The notes under the pieces: model-generated | What the model was told of the DNA's origin: nothing | The model's input: the letters and a program-made list of their open reading frames with translations, nothing else | Database searches by the model: none | Assembly (NCBI GenBank): GCA_001586965.3 | Contig: LUCW03002471.1 | Span: 1 to 31,853 of the forward strand | Reading direction: 5' to 3' | Source: Sphaeroforma sirkka | Lineage: Eukaryota; Opisthokonta; Ichthyosporea; Ichthyophonida | Length of the DNA stretch: 31,853 bases | Shown here: in pieces, positions 23,901 through 31,750 of the stretch | Numbering within the stretch: position 1 is the first letter of the stretch | How the letters are laid out: each line of letters starts with the position of its first letter | Program-made: the position numbers and the translations under genes

Positions 23901-26900
23901 CGGTCTGGGGATGCACTGCCCTTGTGTGTGGGTGCGTGTGGGCTGCCATGTTGTGTGCTGTTTGCCTGATTCAGTTGGGTGATGTCTTCGACTGATGATG
24001 ATGAACTGGAGCTTAAGGTAAAGAATGTGGTGTGTGTGTGTGCGTTGTTATGGCTGTGATTCGTATCGAGGTACGTCCCGTTATATGTGGCGCGGCGTAC
24101 TTTGCGCACACTTGTTGGTGATAGTAGCCCTTCAGAGGTCTTTGGCTGTAGTTGTTGTTGTTGTTGTTGTTGTTGTTGTATGTGTGCCTGTGCCTGTGCG
24201 TGTTCGTTAGTTTCTACTGCGCTTGTGGTGCCGTGGGCGTGTATGCTTCGTGAGGTGTCGGCTGAGTGAGGTGCCTTGTCTGAAATGATGTGTGTACCGA
24301 TGACGCATCCGTAGTCGTTGTAGTGGGTAGTGATCTGTCGGTTGTTGTGGTGGTTTGTGCTCTGCCGTTTGATATTCCTTGCGTCCTGTCTAGTGGCTGT
24401 GGTGTTGTGTTGTTGTGCCACTTCACACGCACTGGCACCCTCTGCACGTAAATCTTCGCCATCCACAGAGTCTTTTTGCAACGCACCGGTAATATCAGAC
24501 CTGTCCCTTTTGCTGTTCGAGTGCACCGGTGCATTTGTGTGAGTGCGAGTGAGTGTGTGTGCATGTTCGTGGGCTGTCGCTTTGCGTGTCTTGAACACAT
24601 TGTACAAAAGAAAGGCACAGGCCACCACCACAGCCAACTGCAGTGTTGTGCGCATGGTATCATCATCAACGCCCCAGTACTCTCGCGTGGTCACTGCACA
24701 GCTGCCAGACATCACAGAGTCAGCCGTCCGCTCATCGCCAGTGGAATACAGCTGCGCAAACACATCTCTGTGTCTAGCTACCACCCACGGCTCGTTGCCA
24801 TGGCGACGGAAATGCGACAGCAGCTTTTGCGACATGTCGGAAATGGCTTGCACGGGAACGGTTCTGAACTTAGCCTCTGCCCCGTCCTGCAGTTGTATGA
24901 ATGATAAGCTCAGCACTGCACATGTTAGTGTCACCGCCCGCGCAGACGTCCCCGCCACGTCTCGTCCATCCACACTACTGTGTACTTGTGCAATGCTACT
25001 CATTTCACGCGGTTGGTTCTCACACACAACCGGGGTAACCATGGCAACGGATTGAGGCGTACGCACGCAGAAACACGCCAGGAATAGTGTGCCACACAGC
25101 GCCTTATGGACCACATAGGCACACGCCATGAAAGTGATCGCCGGTAGTGCAGTGCTTAAGTAGTGGTGGGTTTTAAACAGCGCATAGAGCTCAATCAACA
25201 CGCCCGACTTAACTAACACGTCCACGCGCACAGCCCACCGCAGAGCCTCCAAATGCTCACACGCCCACGTGGCACACGCCTCATCACCACACACGCGAAA
25301 CGCAGCGTAGCCATTGCCATCGACCACCACCCTCTGCGAAGACAGAGCAGGGGCAGACGACACTGGCGACAGATGAGCAGACAGCGTGGATGGCATAAGA
25401 GCACCACACGACGACGAGAAGAAACGAGCCACGGCCACCAGCGGATCAAACCCTATGATCTGTAAAAACCCCCAAGGGAAAGGTAAGAGGCACAGAGCTA
25501 CACAGTGCAGGATCAACCCCTATGATCTGTAGCAACACAGCACAGGCCCAAGGGAAAGGTCAGAGGCACAGAGCTACACAGTGCAGGGTGTGAAGTGCAA
25601 ACGAGTGCAAAGGTACCATTGTAATTGGGCAGCAAACGATGCATCGCATATGAGCTAAGGACCACACTATTAGACGCAGAAATAATCAAAGCATGCGAAA
25701 GGCAGAGAGATTTCCACACTACTACACAGAGGCAACACTCCAACGAAAGAAGTCACCCCAGTGAACATACAGAACAATGAATAGGCTATTAAAAGACGGA
25801 CAAACCTTATCAAAAATACCCACGGGCACATCATACTATTAACGGCCATGTGCCATACCACATATAGCAGAGGCATGACTTCGTTCATTGAGGTGGGCAG
25901 TGGCAGGCGATACGCTTTGTACAGCGCAACGGTAACCGACAGCGCCAGCAGCTGGACGCCAACACCCACAATCCCCAGCAACGCAGACACGCCCCTGCGA
26001 CGCAGCGAATGGAAGAACGCGCCCGTGCACACCACAACCAGCACAGCCGATAGCAGCCGCGACAAAGCACCCGACCCCTTGGCCTGGTGCACGTCATTGA
26101 CACGCACCAGCTGCGTGGAGGCTACGGCTACGGACAGGGCGTCTGTGGAAGAGGATGCGGATAAGTAAATAAAAAAGAATTGTAGAAAGCACAGATGGCG
26201 TGGGTAAACCCCTAAAACCCTAAACACGTATAATACCAAGCACAGATGGCGTAATAATTCGATGTGAATATGACGGTCGATAAGACAAGCTCATTGGACA
26301 AACTCCCATTATATGGCGTTTAGTTAGGTACCTCACATGCCTTTTCAGAAACACAAAAAGGTTTACTAAATGAGGTTGGCGTCAACACCAAAGTGAAGCA
26401 CAGGCACGTTGTCTGCGACGTTTAATGGCCGGATTAGGACACCGACTCTATAGAACTCAGCACTCCTACGTTCAAATTCAGTCATATGTATAACACAGTA
26501 GATCTACACTTCACAACAGCCATCTGTAAAAACGGACTCGGTCATTCGCCGCACATAGGTCTGGTGCTTGTTTTGTGCCATCGCACTAACCATTGCCAGT
26601 GCCTGTTGAGCACCACAGACGGGAACGTGGGGCGAGTTGTGCATTCGCAAATCACAAATACAAACACTCAGCACTTCACATAGACCACAGCGTATCTTCA
26701 AGACCCTGAATTAAATCGGAATCTAAACCTCAAACCCTAAAACCTACTCTAAAACCTGAAACCCTAGATACTAAATTTCTAAAACCCTAAACCCTAAAAC
26801 CCTTGGACGGATACAACCACCCACCGTTCCATTGGGCCGATGACAGTGTCTCGTACAGAAAAACAGTGATCGTATACACACTAGTGCCGTCGTGGCTGGC

Positions 26901-29044
26901 GAACACGTGGTCACGGTCCAAAGTAAAGTCATCTATTCCAGGCAGCACCACCTACGCACGAGTGAACGGACGATCACGTGAGAGCCCAACATTGCATGCG
27001 ACATGAACAATCGTACAAGCTATCACCAATGCTCAACTCAAGCGTGCACGATGGAAGACCATCCCAACAGTCGAGCGCAACTGTAGCCATTACTGGGCGC
27101 ACATTCTAATAGACAGACGATAACAGGTGCAACACTTTAATAGACAGACTAACATATGTGTACACACCTTAATAAAAATATGACTACATGTGTACACACC
27201 TTAATAGACAGATTAAGACATATCTACACACCTTATTCGCGGCCATTGTGTAGATGATCTGAGGGTCTTGTCGCATTGCCGACAGATCTCCGCCCCACAG
27301 CAGCAGCGGCGACAAACCCGCACAAGCAGAGCCATTGGGCACACACTGACCCTTCAACTGTCTGTGGTTGCAGGGGTTAGGCATATGTCAACACTCGGGA
27401 TATTAAGAAGATACTATTAAGGTACTATGAAGGTTTTGTAAAGGCAGATATGTGTGGTGCACAAAGGTACATCATTAGGCAAATGTGCCTGGAAGACACA
27501 ATTACGCGTGCCGAATTCACATCCATTGCACATTAGTAACTACACGTAAACGTGTTTGTCGTACATGTTCATTTGACTCCGCTATACCAACGTAAGGAGA
27601 AGGCCAAAATAGGCATATGAATACACCCCGAACAATGCCTGATTGCACTTCAGGGCGGGTTTAGGGGTTTTAGGGTTTTTAGGACACGGTGACTGTATAT
27701 AACGAAGCAAAACAAGCACGTATGGACAATGAGGTCATGGACACAGTGAATGCATAGAACTAAACAAAACAAACACATGTGCACAATGACGTCATAGACA
27801 CAGTAATTGTATAGAACTAAGCGAAACAAACACGTGTGCACAATGAGATCATAGACAGTAATTGTATAGGACCATGCAAAACAAACACGTGTGCACAATG
27901 AGGTCATAGACAGTAATTTTTGTTTAAATTTCAAGAGTATCAAGCTACCTGACATGAACATAACTGAAGGTCTCGTTTAATGTGTGCGTATTCTCTGATA
28001 TATATGACTAGTAGGTGCCTTTCCGTGTAGGACAACTGTTTGCATCGGCAACAACACTTCTTCCTATAGCTCGTTGTATCAACTTGCAAATAGTATGAGT
28101 GTGTAGTGTGTTGTCACAATTTGTAAGCTGATCCCACGTTTGCATATGTGAGCTGATGGTATGATACATATGGATCACATAAGCCTCGTGGAGGCCCACG
28201 CTTTGCTGCATGAGAGAAAATCATAAAGTAACGGATATGTATGTCGTAGTAAACAACTGTGTGGCCCCGTGGACATAACATTCATATCAGTGTACTTTAG
28301 ATAGATTCATAGTACAGAATAGACGAGATGACAGCTTGTACATCAGCTGTGACAACCGACATCCAATCACCTATGTGTATACATATCGCTGCGTTCTGAG
28401 CCATGGTATAAATTCTATTGGTAACTGCACACATCACTCACGCCTGCGCACCTGTGAAGCTCTCGTTCGATGGATTCCACTGCCTTGAGGTTGTTGTGTA
28501 GAGTGGCTGCCTCTGCCTCTGGTGTGGTCTGTGTTTGACTGAGCGTGTCGGGTATGTGTTGTAGTCTCAGTTGGTACACATCTACTCGTCGTGTTCCTAC
28601 TTGTGTCGTGTTAGACTTCTTTGCATCAGCAGCGTTCTCGTCCGTTACAGACGTTTGCATTTGCTCATCGCACACAACTTGGCACTTCGAATCAAATTTC
28701 AAGTGGCACTCTGCATTGAGTACAGGGTTTCGGATATTGCACATACGACGTGGTGTTGCGATGGTTTGCTTCTCTTGATGCATGTTGTCTGATTGTGGAT
28801 GTATAGGGCCACTTGCACCCAGCAGTCCATCGGAGCCCATAATGTGTGCTCCACTATCAAGTATTGGCGATAACACAGTGTGCACAGTTTCTGCGACGTT
28901 TGCGAATACAAGGGATGTTGTGTGCTGCAGCTGCGGTACAAAGACTACGAGTGCGCACACGCCAACGATGATGATCGTCTCGGCCCATCGACACACCCAT
29001 CGGTGCCACCGCCACCACAGCGGAGGGTCAGAGATACTTGACAT
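12625..29044 (-). CDS. HMGCR: HMG-CoA reductase, class I, membrane-anchored; 13 exons (gene span)
   Basis: Reduces HMG-CoA to mevalonate with two NADPH, the committed step of sterol and isoprenoid synthesis, in the ER membrane facing the cytosol. The 13-exon model is phase-consistent throughout and gives about 1528 residues, against about 890 in human and 1050 in yeast. Order: a membrane segment near residues 21-38, a lumenal-type region to about 355, sterol-sensing-like membrane segments to about 445 and on into exon 6, a low-complexity linker to about 1055, then the catalytic domain. Catalytic residues are present: Glu near 1179 (MATTEGC), Lys near 1311 ([10 protein letters not shown]), Asp near 1387 (GQDAAQNV), His near 1485 (ASHLVHNRS). 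The serine of HNRS matches the site phosphorylated by AMPK in mammals. The INSIG-contact motif YIYF of mammalian enzymes is not seen. Exons 5-13 are secure; exons 1-4 rest on phase, position and coding character. Confidence 0.93.
12835..12902 (-). other. C-rich tract before the exon 13 acceptor, G-quadruplex-prone on the plus strand
   Basis: In gene sense this is an almost pure C/T tract (runs of 14, 8, 7 and 5 C) leading to CCATTAG, the exon 13 3' splice site. The plus strand therefore carries at least four G runs of five or more within 65 bases, enough for a quadruplex. Confidence 0.85.
13175..13640. repeat. 49-bp minisatellite in intron 12
   Basis: About nine copies of a 49-bp unit containing GCCATGCTATACACCAACAG and ACTACTTACAGATAC. 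Open frames run through it only because of the repeat. Confidence 0.93.
13723..13922 (-). CDS. HMGCR: HMG-CoA reductase exon 12: second NADPH-binding motif
   Basis: Acceptor CGTCTTGCAG, donor GCTCAG|GTAAGG. Encodes [30 protein letters not shown] (GTVGGGT is the NADPH-binding signature) and [19 protein letters not shown], matching the family throughout. Confidence 0.97.
14242..14273. repeat. Telomere-like tract in intron 11
   Basis: CTTAGGGTTTAGCG followed by TTTTTAGGGTTTGCGG, degenerate TTTAGGG words on the plus strand. Confidence 0.8.
14390..14620. repeat. Three diverged copies of an 80-bp unit in intron 11
   Basis: Each copy carries ACAGACAATCACAAAG, CATGTCATGAGCA and GACTACACTC words in the same order at about 80-bp spacing. 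Confidence 0.8.
14747..14848 (-). CDS. HMGCR: HMG-CoA reductase exon 11: catalytic Asp
   Basis: Acceptor GCTGTGTGCAG, donor GTGG|GTATGT. Encodes [20 protein letters not shown] and [14 protein letters not shown]; the aspartate of GQDAAQNV is the catalytic aspartate. Confidence 0.97.
14886..15017. repeat. (TA)n tract and telomere-like tract in intron 10
   Basis: 14886-14936 is an uninterrupted TA dinucleotide run. 14978-15017 carries GTTTAGGGTTTGGGATTTAG and further GGGTTTAG/GGGTTAGG words. Confidence 0.9.
15286..15623 (-). CDS. HMGCR: HMG-CoA reductase exon 10: NADPH-binding motif and catalytic Lys
   Basis: Acceptor TATCTCTGTGCAG, donor GTGG|GTGCGT. Contains [20 protein letters not shown] (DAMGMNM, the NADPH-binding motif), [20 protein letters not shown] with the catalytic lysine, and [15 protein letters not shown] and SKNLVG, all near-identical to animal and fungal enzymes. 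Confidence 0.97.
15672..15735. repeat. Three copies of a 24-bp unit in intron 9
   Basis: CAACAGACACCAGACTAT and close variants occur three times in tandem. Confidence 0.85.
15838..16011 (-). CDS. HMGCR: HMG-CoA reductase exon 9
   Basis: Acceptor GTTTTGCAG, donor ACCAG|GTACTT. Encodes [34 protein letters not shown] and KASFEST, matching GCKAI..GGG....L.D.MTR.PVV.F and the KAFNSTSRFARL segment, completed in exon 10. Confidence 0.96.
16047..16210. repeat. Intron 8: telomere-like word, copy of the exon 9 acceptor, CACGCGG cluster
   Basis: GGGTTTTTAGGGTTTTC lies at 16047-16063. 16089-16122 matches 29 of 34 bases of the exon 9 start and its splice site (15994-16027), with the acceptor CAG changed to CAA. 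CCACGCGG/CACGCGAA words follow in several copies to 16210. Confidence 0.85.
16415..16660. repeat. Four diverged copies of a 50-63 bp unit in intron 8
   Basis: CATCTGTCGTAGAATGTA and TACGTCTACATATGTCTACA words recur four times in the same order. Confidence 0.85.
16771..16903 (-). CDS. HMGCR: HMG-CoA reductase exon 8: HMG-CoA-binding and catalytic Glu
   Basis: Acceptor CATCTCACAG, donor ACTCACAG|GTGAGT. Encodes [20 protein letters not shown] and [16 protein letters not shown], the ENVIGY.P.PVG substrate-binding motif and the TTEGC.LVAS motif that holds the catalytic glutamate. Confidence 0.97.
16945..21850. repeat. 33-bp minisatellite with higher-order repeats, filling intron 7
   Basis: About 150 copies of a 33-bp unit containing ATGATCATGAGTGTATTAAC and AGTGGATTAACACAA. 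Most copies carry the palindrome ATGATCAT; others carry ATGACCAT. From about 18060 to 20260 the variants recur in the same order every 591-593 bp (18 units). Marker GGGTGCAATGACAG sits near 18133, 18724, 19316 and, with one added A, 19907. A second pattern of about 99 bp (three units: AATAACCGTGG twice, then TTTTGACAGT) occupies about 20640-20960. No gene lies inside; the whole block is intronic in the HMG-CoA reductase gene. Confidence 0.96.
21851..22154. other. Unique spacer in intron 7 with two telomere-like fold-backs
   Basis: No gene. AGGGTTAACGCTAAACCCT at 21920-21938 and an AGGGTTTTAG...CTAAACCCT fold-back at 22089-22112 each put a telomere-like word head-to-head with its complement. 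Confidence 0.75.
22155..22690 (-). repeat. 26-bp minisatellite made of copies of the exon 7 donor site
   Basis: About 20 tandem copies, in gene sense, of a unit running GGTGCTGGGTATGTCC then TGATAATTTA. The gene-proximal end of the array is the real exon 7 end, AAGGTGCTGG|GTATGTCC, so each unit carries a version of the last exon bases plus the 5' splice site. Many units keep GGTATGT intact; others have GTGT or a base change. The unit is 26 bp, so use of a copy would shift the frame, and TAA/TAG stops occur in the unit. Confidence 0.93.
22685..22880 (-). CDS. HMGCR: HMG-CoA reductase exon 7: start of catalytic part
   Basis: Acceptor GCTGTGTAG, 65 codons plus one base. [16 protein letters not shown] matches the conserved RAV.IRR segment, and [14 protein letters not shown] matches LPY..YDYS.V.G just before the CCENV motif. 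Donor CTGG|GTATGT is phase 1. An insertion of about 25 residues relative to animals lies between the two motifs. Confidence 0.95.
22929..22945 (-). repeat. Intronic copy of the exon 7 start
   Basis: CTCGAGTGTAGCCATTC matches 16 of 17 bases of the exon 7 start at 22859-22875, 70 bp upstream in gene sense, within intron 6. Confidence 0.7.
23040..23375. repeat. 28-bp minisatellite in intron 6
   Basis: About a dozen copies containing ACACATGCAAGTATATACC and TATATATCT. Open frames on the plus strand here are repeat-driven. Confidence 0.9.
23555..25459 (-). CDS. HMGCR: HMG-CoA reductase exon 6: last membrane segments and long linker
   Basis: 1905 bases, exactly 635 codons, phase 0 at both ends: acceptor GTTTTTACAG, donor CTAGAGAAG|GTAGGG. 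The first 250 residues carry several hydrophobic segments; the last is [18 protein letters not shown]. Then about 350 residues rich in His, Thr, Ser and Gln follow, with a run of nine glutamines (CAA codons, 24149-24180) and a serine run near 24000. The C-terminal end, [20 protein letters not shown], is the conserved entry to the catalytic part (LSDEEIIQLV...IP..LEK in relatives). The long linker is unusual and its function is unknown. Confidence 0.9.
25444..25586 (-). repeat. Tandem duplication across the exon 6 acceptor
   Basis: 25444-25510 contains the real exon 6 start and its 3' splice site. 25511-25586 is a close copy with a 9-bp insertion. In gene sense the copy gives GCTACAG|ATCATAGGGGTTGATCC, upstream of the real TTTACAG|ATCATAGGGTTTGATCC. 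The copied acceptor looks usable. It would add 67 bases, which is out of frame and leads to an early stop. Confidence 0.92.
25820..26142 (-). CDS. HMGCR: HMG-CoA reductase exon 5: sterol-sensing-like membrane segments
   Basis: Begins after CCTCTTCCACAG (phase 1) and ends CCGTGG|GTATTT (phase 0). It has three hydrophobic helices, including [18 protein letters not shown] and [37 protein letters not shown] aligns with the FQNLRQLGSKYILGIAG region of animal enzymes, and [10 protein letters not shown] with the TGLNEALPF region, placing this in the sterol-sensing block. The position of the mammalian YIYF motif is occupied by VCTGAFF. Confidence 0.85.
26207..26252. repeat. Telomere-like tract and AGCACAGATGGCGT repeat in intron 4
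   Basis: CCCCTAAAACCCTAAAC lies at about 26209-26225. AGCACAGATGGCGT, first seen at 26188, is repeated at 26239-26252. Confidence 0.75.
26726..26803. repeat. Longest telomere-like tract, abutting exon 4
   Basis: Degenerate then near-perfect CCCTAAA-type words, ending AAACCCTAAACCCTAAAACC. In gene sense this is GGGTTTTAGGGTTTAGGG starting exactly at the exon 4 end, so the repeat may supply the 5' splice site. Confidence 0.9.
26801..26951 (-). CDS. HMGCR: HMG-CoA reductase exon 4 (probable): lumenal domain
   Basis: Begins after GTGCGTAG in phase 0 and encodes about 50 residues containing [20 protein letters not shown] and [14 protein letters not shown], clearly protein-like. It supplies exactly the phase change (0 in, 1 out) needed between exons 3 and 5. 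Two donors fit: PSKG|GTTTTA at 26800, inside the telomere-like tract, or WNG|GTGGGT at 26824, which has the better consensus and makes the exon 24 bases shorter. Confidence 0.65.
27133..27240 (-). repeat. Three to four copies of the exon 3 donor region
   Basis: In gene sense AATAAG|GTGTGTA at the exon 3 end is followed at 33-bp steps by TTAAGGTGTGTACACAT (27190-27207 and 27157-27174) and a diverged TTAAAGTGTTG (near 27133), with TCTGTCTATTAA between copies. Confidence 0.85.
27232..27361 (-). CDS. HMGCR: HMG-CoA reductase exon 3 (probable): lumenal loop
   Basis: Begins after CTGCAACCACAG (phase 2 in), encodes 43 residues including [20 protein letters not shown], and ends NK|GTGTGT in phase 0. 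The other frames stop before the junction. Three copies of the donor region follow inside the intron (see 27133-27240). Confidence 0.6.
27654..27925. repeat. Telomere-like word and 57-bp minisatellite in intron 2
   Basis: GGGTTTAGGGGTTTTAGGG lies at 27658-27676. Then four copies follow of a unit of about 57 bp containing AACAAACACGTGTGCACAAT, GAGGTCATAGACA and GTATAGAACTAAG. An ACGTGT palindrome-like core is kept in the units. Confidence 0.88.
28084..28205 (-). CDS. HMGCR: HMG-CoA reductase exon 2 (tentative): lumenal loop
   Basis: Starts after TTTTCTCTCATGCAG in phase 0 and reads [20 protein letters not shown] onward. The donor is uncertain: TGCAA|GTTGAT at 28083 gives the phase 2 that exon 3 needs, and AC|GTGGGA earlier is also in that phase. 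No conserved motif. The acceptor is good, the donor weak. Confidence 0.45.
28442..29044 (-). CDS. HMGCR: HMG-CoA reductase exon 1: N-terminus and first membrane segment
   Basis: ATG at 29044 opens 201 codons. [16 protein letters not shown] is followed by a hydrophobic stretch, [16 protein letters not shown], matching the position of the first membrane helix of HMG-CoA reductases. The rest ([16 protein letters not shown] and a Gln/Thr-rich part) would be lumenal and looks unconserved. Donor GCAGGC|GTGAGT keeps phase 0 with exon 2; CACAG|GTGCGC ten bases earlier is an alternative. Membership of the gene is inferred from strand, position and the single helix. Confidence 0.7.
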
Positions 29045-31750
29045 TGCGTGTACAACTAGACTTGAAAACCATACGTCGTACAGACTAACACCACTGCTTA
29101 TCTATTGGTACTAACACATTAATGTTCAAATACGACACCAGATGTGTTACATGTGCGCAATGTTTGTTCTTGTGTGGGTTTGAGGGGGTACCGGCTGCAG
29201 TAGTGCCACTTGTGTTGGCGGATCGAAAACCCATGCATCCGCTACTATACATTAAATCAGGTACTCATTACTTGGCATTAACTTAAGCACTCAATATATG
29301 CAGCATCCTCCGCAGATCTCCGGACAATAAATGCACATCACTGTCAGCTGATGAGATGATAGCGATAGGCAAGAGAGACCTATGACACGAAAGAGAGGGA
29401 TCAGGGAATCAATGGAGAGCTTGAGAAGTCGGAGCAGGCGAAACTCCGCGAAAGCCAATGTGATATTCGAAGGTACAAACTTTTTATTTTTACTAAATAC
29501 ATCATCGTTTTGTTTACAGTAGTTTACGACAATTCCCTAATGGCAAAGGTGTTTTACTAAATACATGACTTCTGACGGAATTCGGAGATTTAAATACAAA
29601 ATAGCACTTTTTGTTGGTATTTAATTATCCAATTATGGGAATTGTGAGAATGCCACAGATGAGCGAACCAAGATGATACAATGGTTCACAGACCCCGCAC
29701 AGTGCACGTGTGAAACTACTTTGAAATGTTAGCGATGTGGACCACGACACCCTGGGCAATTTGAGATGTATAAATACTAGTATATTTGCGTACGGTACGA
29801 TTGTGAACTAATGTCGCTTTAAGTTAGTCCCTCCCATTCAAGGGGAGAGTGACTCGTTCCCGCGGCAGAGAATAACAGCAGGCACCGCTATGTTGGTTGT
29901 AGCGTAATGCTCTTAGCAATTCTTCACACGTGTCATGCTACATGTCGCGTCACCTTGCATTTTGAAAATAATGTCTCATGATGGTATCAAAATAGTGCCT
30001 AAGTTATTTGACTAAATATTACTTATATACATAGTCACTCTCTTAAGTAGACATTTACTGGAATGTCAATGTAATTTGTCATTTTAAAGGAACATGAGTT
30101 TGCTGCCCCCTGGCTTTACACTACTAAAGCATTATGGAATTATTAATTCGTTGACGCAGTCACGCAGTATTTAAAAATTGTGATCAATATTTTTCAAAAT
30201 TTAAATTGTTAGATGTGTTCATGTATAAATTAATGTATGTTTGCCATCTAGCAGAAATGATAGAAGATATTGACGAAGCCATTAAACATTACTTTCGAGT
30301 GCAAACTCTCGTGCTTTGCAGCTGACATTAGGTCCATCAGCAAATCTAACGTTTGAGCCAAATAAAGGGTACCTGCCGCAAAACTCGCTCGGATGAACGA
30401 ACCATACAGATCCACGGTGAAAAGCAATTTTGATATTTAATTCGGCAAAGCTGGTGCACAATAGCTGTGGTAGATATATGTGCAATAAGTTTCACACTAG
30501 AAACGAGCGCAGTTTAGGCACTTCACGCCATCTCTCAATAACCGCACATAAGTATTCTACATACGTTGTAAAAGCACACCACCGTAACATCCAAAGCGAT
30601 ACAAATAGAGGCTGATTGGTGTGAACCAAAGGGTTTCGAGACGAGTTTTAATACATTGAGGTGAAGTGCACGGCATTCATGTAAAGCGCATCTCCAGGGA
30701 GGGTGGCGCTCCCAACTCTAAAGTGAGAAATTGGTAAATAACACATTCCACGATCGCAGCCATCTAGCAGGAAGACTGTTGAGGACGTAAGACGGTGTGA
30801 GTGCGAACTGTGCGTAGAAAACTGAATCCGTATATTATGCACCTACTTCTAAATATCGACCAGTGTGTGTACCGGCTTTGAGTGTAGCGACGGTCGCTAG
30901 TGCAGTGTAAAATACCTCAAACCCCGGACACCCACGACAAACACGCGCGTGCATATTATTTATTCAACAGGTAGTCTTTTAAATTCCACTGTCCCCATTG
31001 CAAAAAAAAATGGCTAAATGGCATCACCTACTTCTAATTTCTACCAACCCTCCTTTGGCGACAGTTTGTACACGCTCTACACGTAAAAATGTCACTGCGA
31101 ATATCCCCTATACCATTATTTCCTGGTTTAAAATATAGTTTTTTTATGTATGTAGGTTATGTAGACACGCATCCAACGTCAAACCTCATACGTTCAGGTC
31201 CGAATTTGATTGAAGTATGTACGTATGTACATGTACATACAAAATACCTTGGTAGTAAACCGGGTAAATAAAAAGAAAGGCGGCTGCACTGTAGAGGGGA
31301 GTAGAAAATAAAAATCATCCCTGGTCCCTCTTTAGAGAATGAGAGAGAGAGAGAAGAGAGAGAGCGTGTGCGTGTGTGTGTGAGTGTATTTATTGTTTTC
31401 AGAGACAGCACTTTCCTGTGAATTCCAGATTCCTGATGTCCTCCAGAATCCAGGGCCAGAGGTTGGCACTTGGCACTGGTCATGGCAATTTCGAGAATGT
31501 GCATACTGCCAAAAGTGATCATTTTGATTTTTGAGAAAAGCCTCCCATCACTTTCGATATATATTTTTATGAAAAAATCCCCCCCCCAACTTGTCGGTAC
31601 AGTACGTATACGGTGCTGTATTTAGTAAATATTACATGCATAATATATACACTGCCTATATTAGTTCTGTTTATTTGAAGTCGTTCGGTGGAGTGGGAGA
31701 CCTGTCACATACACACCTGTCGTAATACAGAGGCATCTATAATCATTAAT
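29045..31750. other. Intergenic region between HMG-CoA reductase and the right-edge gene
   Basis: No gene I can support. Two short minus-strand frames (30282-30485, with RGSVWFVHPSEFCGRYPLFG, and 30648-30842, with LLDGCDRGMCYLPISHFRVG) look somewhat protein-like but lack start, splice pairing or family match. The promoter of HMG-CoA reductase should lie in 29045-29400; I see no clear TATA box or sterol-response element there. GA and GT microsatellites lie at about 31335-31385. Confidence 0.5.
30243..30770. repeat. 12-bp direct repeat 516 bp apart
   Basis: GCCATCTAGCAG occurs exactly at 30243-30254 and 30759-30770. The 504 bp between could be an insertion flanked by a target-site duplication, but no terminal inverted repeats or transposase are visible. 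Confidence 0.4.

Noticed and set aside
23572-25055. Several plus-strand frames of 60-170 codons
   Set aside because: Antisense shadows of HMG-CoA reductase exon 6, which has a clear coding assignment on the minus strand.
26504-26701. 65-codon minus-strand frame in intron 4 as an extra HMG-CoA reductase exon
   Set aside because: No suitable acceptor/donor pair in the needed phases; exons 4 and 5 already join in phase without it.
29412-29472. Short plus-strand frame from ATG to a GGTACA donor as a first exon
   Set aside because: Only 20 codons, no downstream partner exon and no promoter; indistinguishable from chance.
31157-31522. 121-codon minus-strand frame
   Set aside because: Contains GA/GT microsatellite-driven Ser/Leu/Thr/Arg runs and no domain; likely chance.
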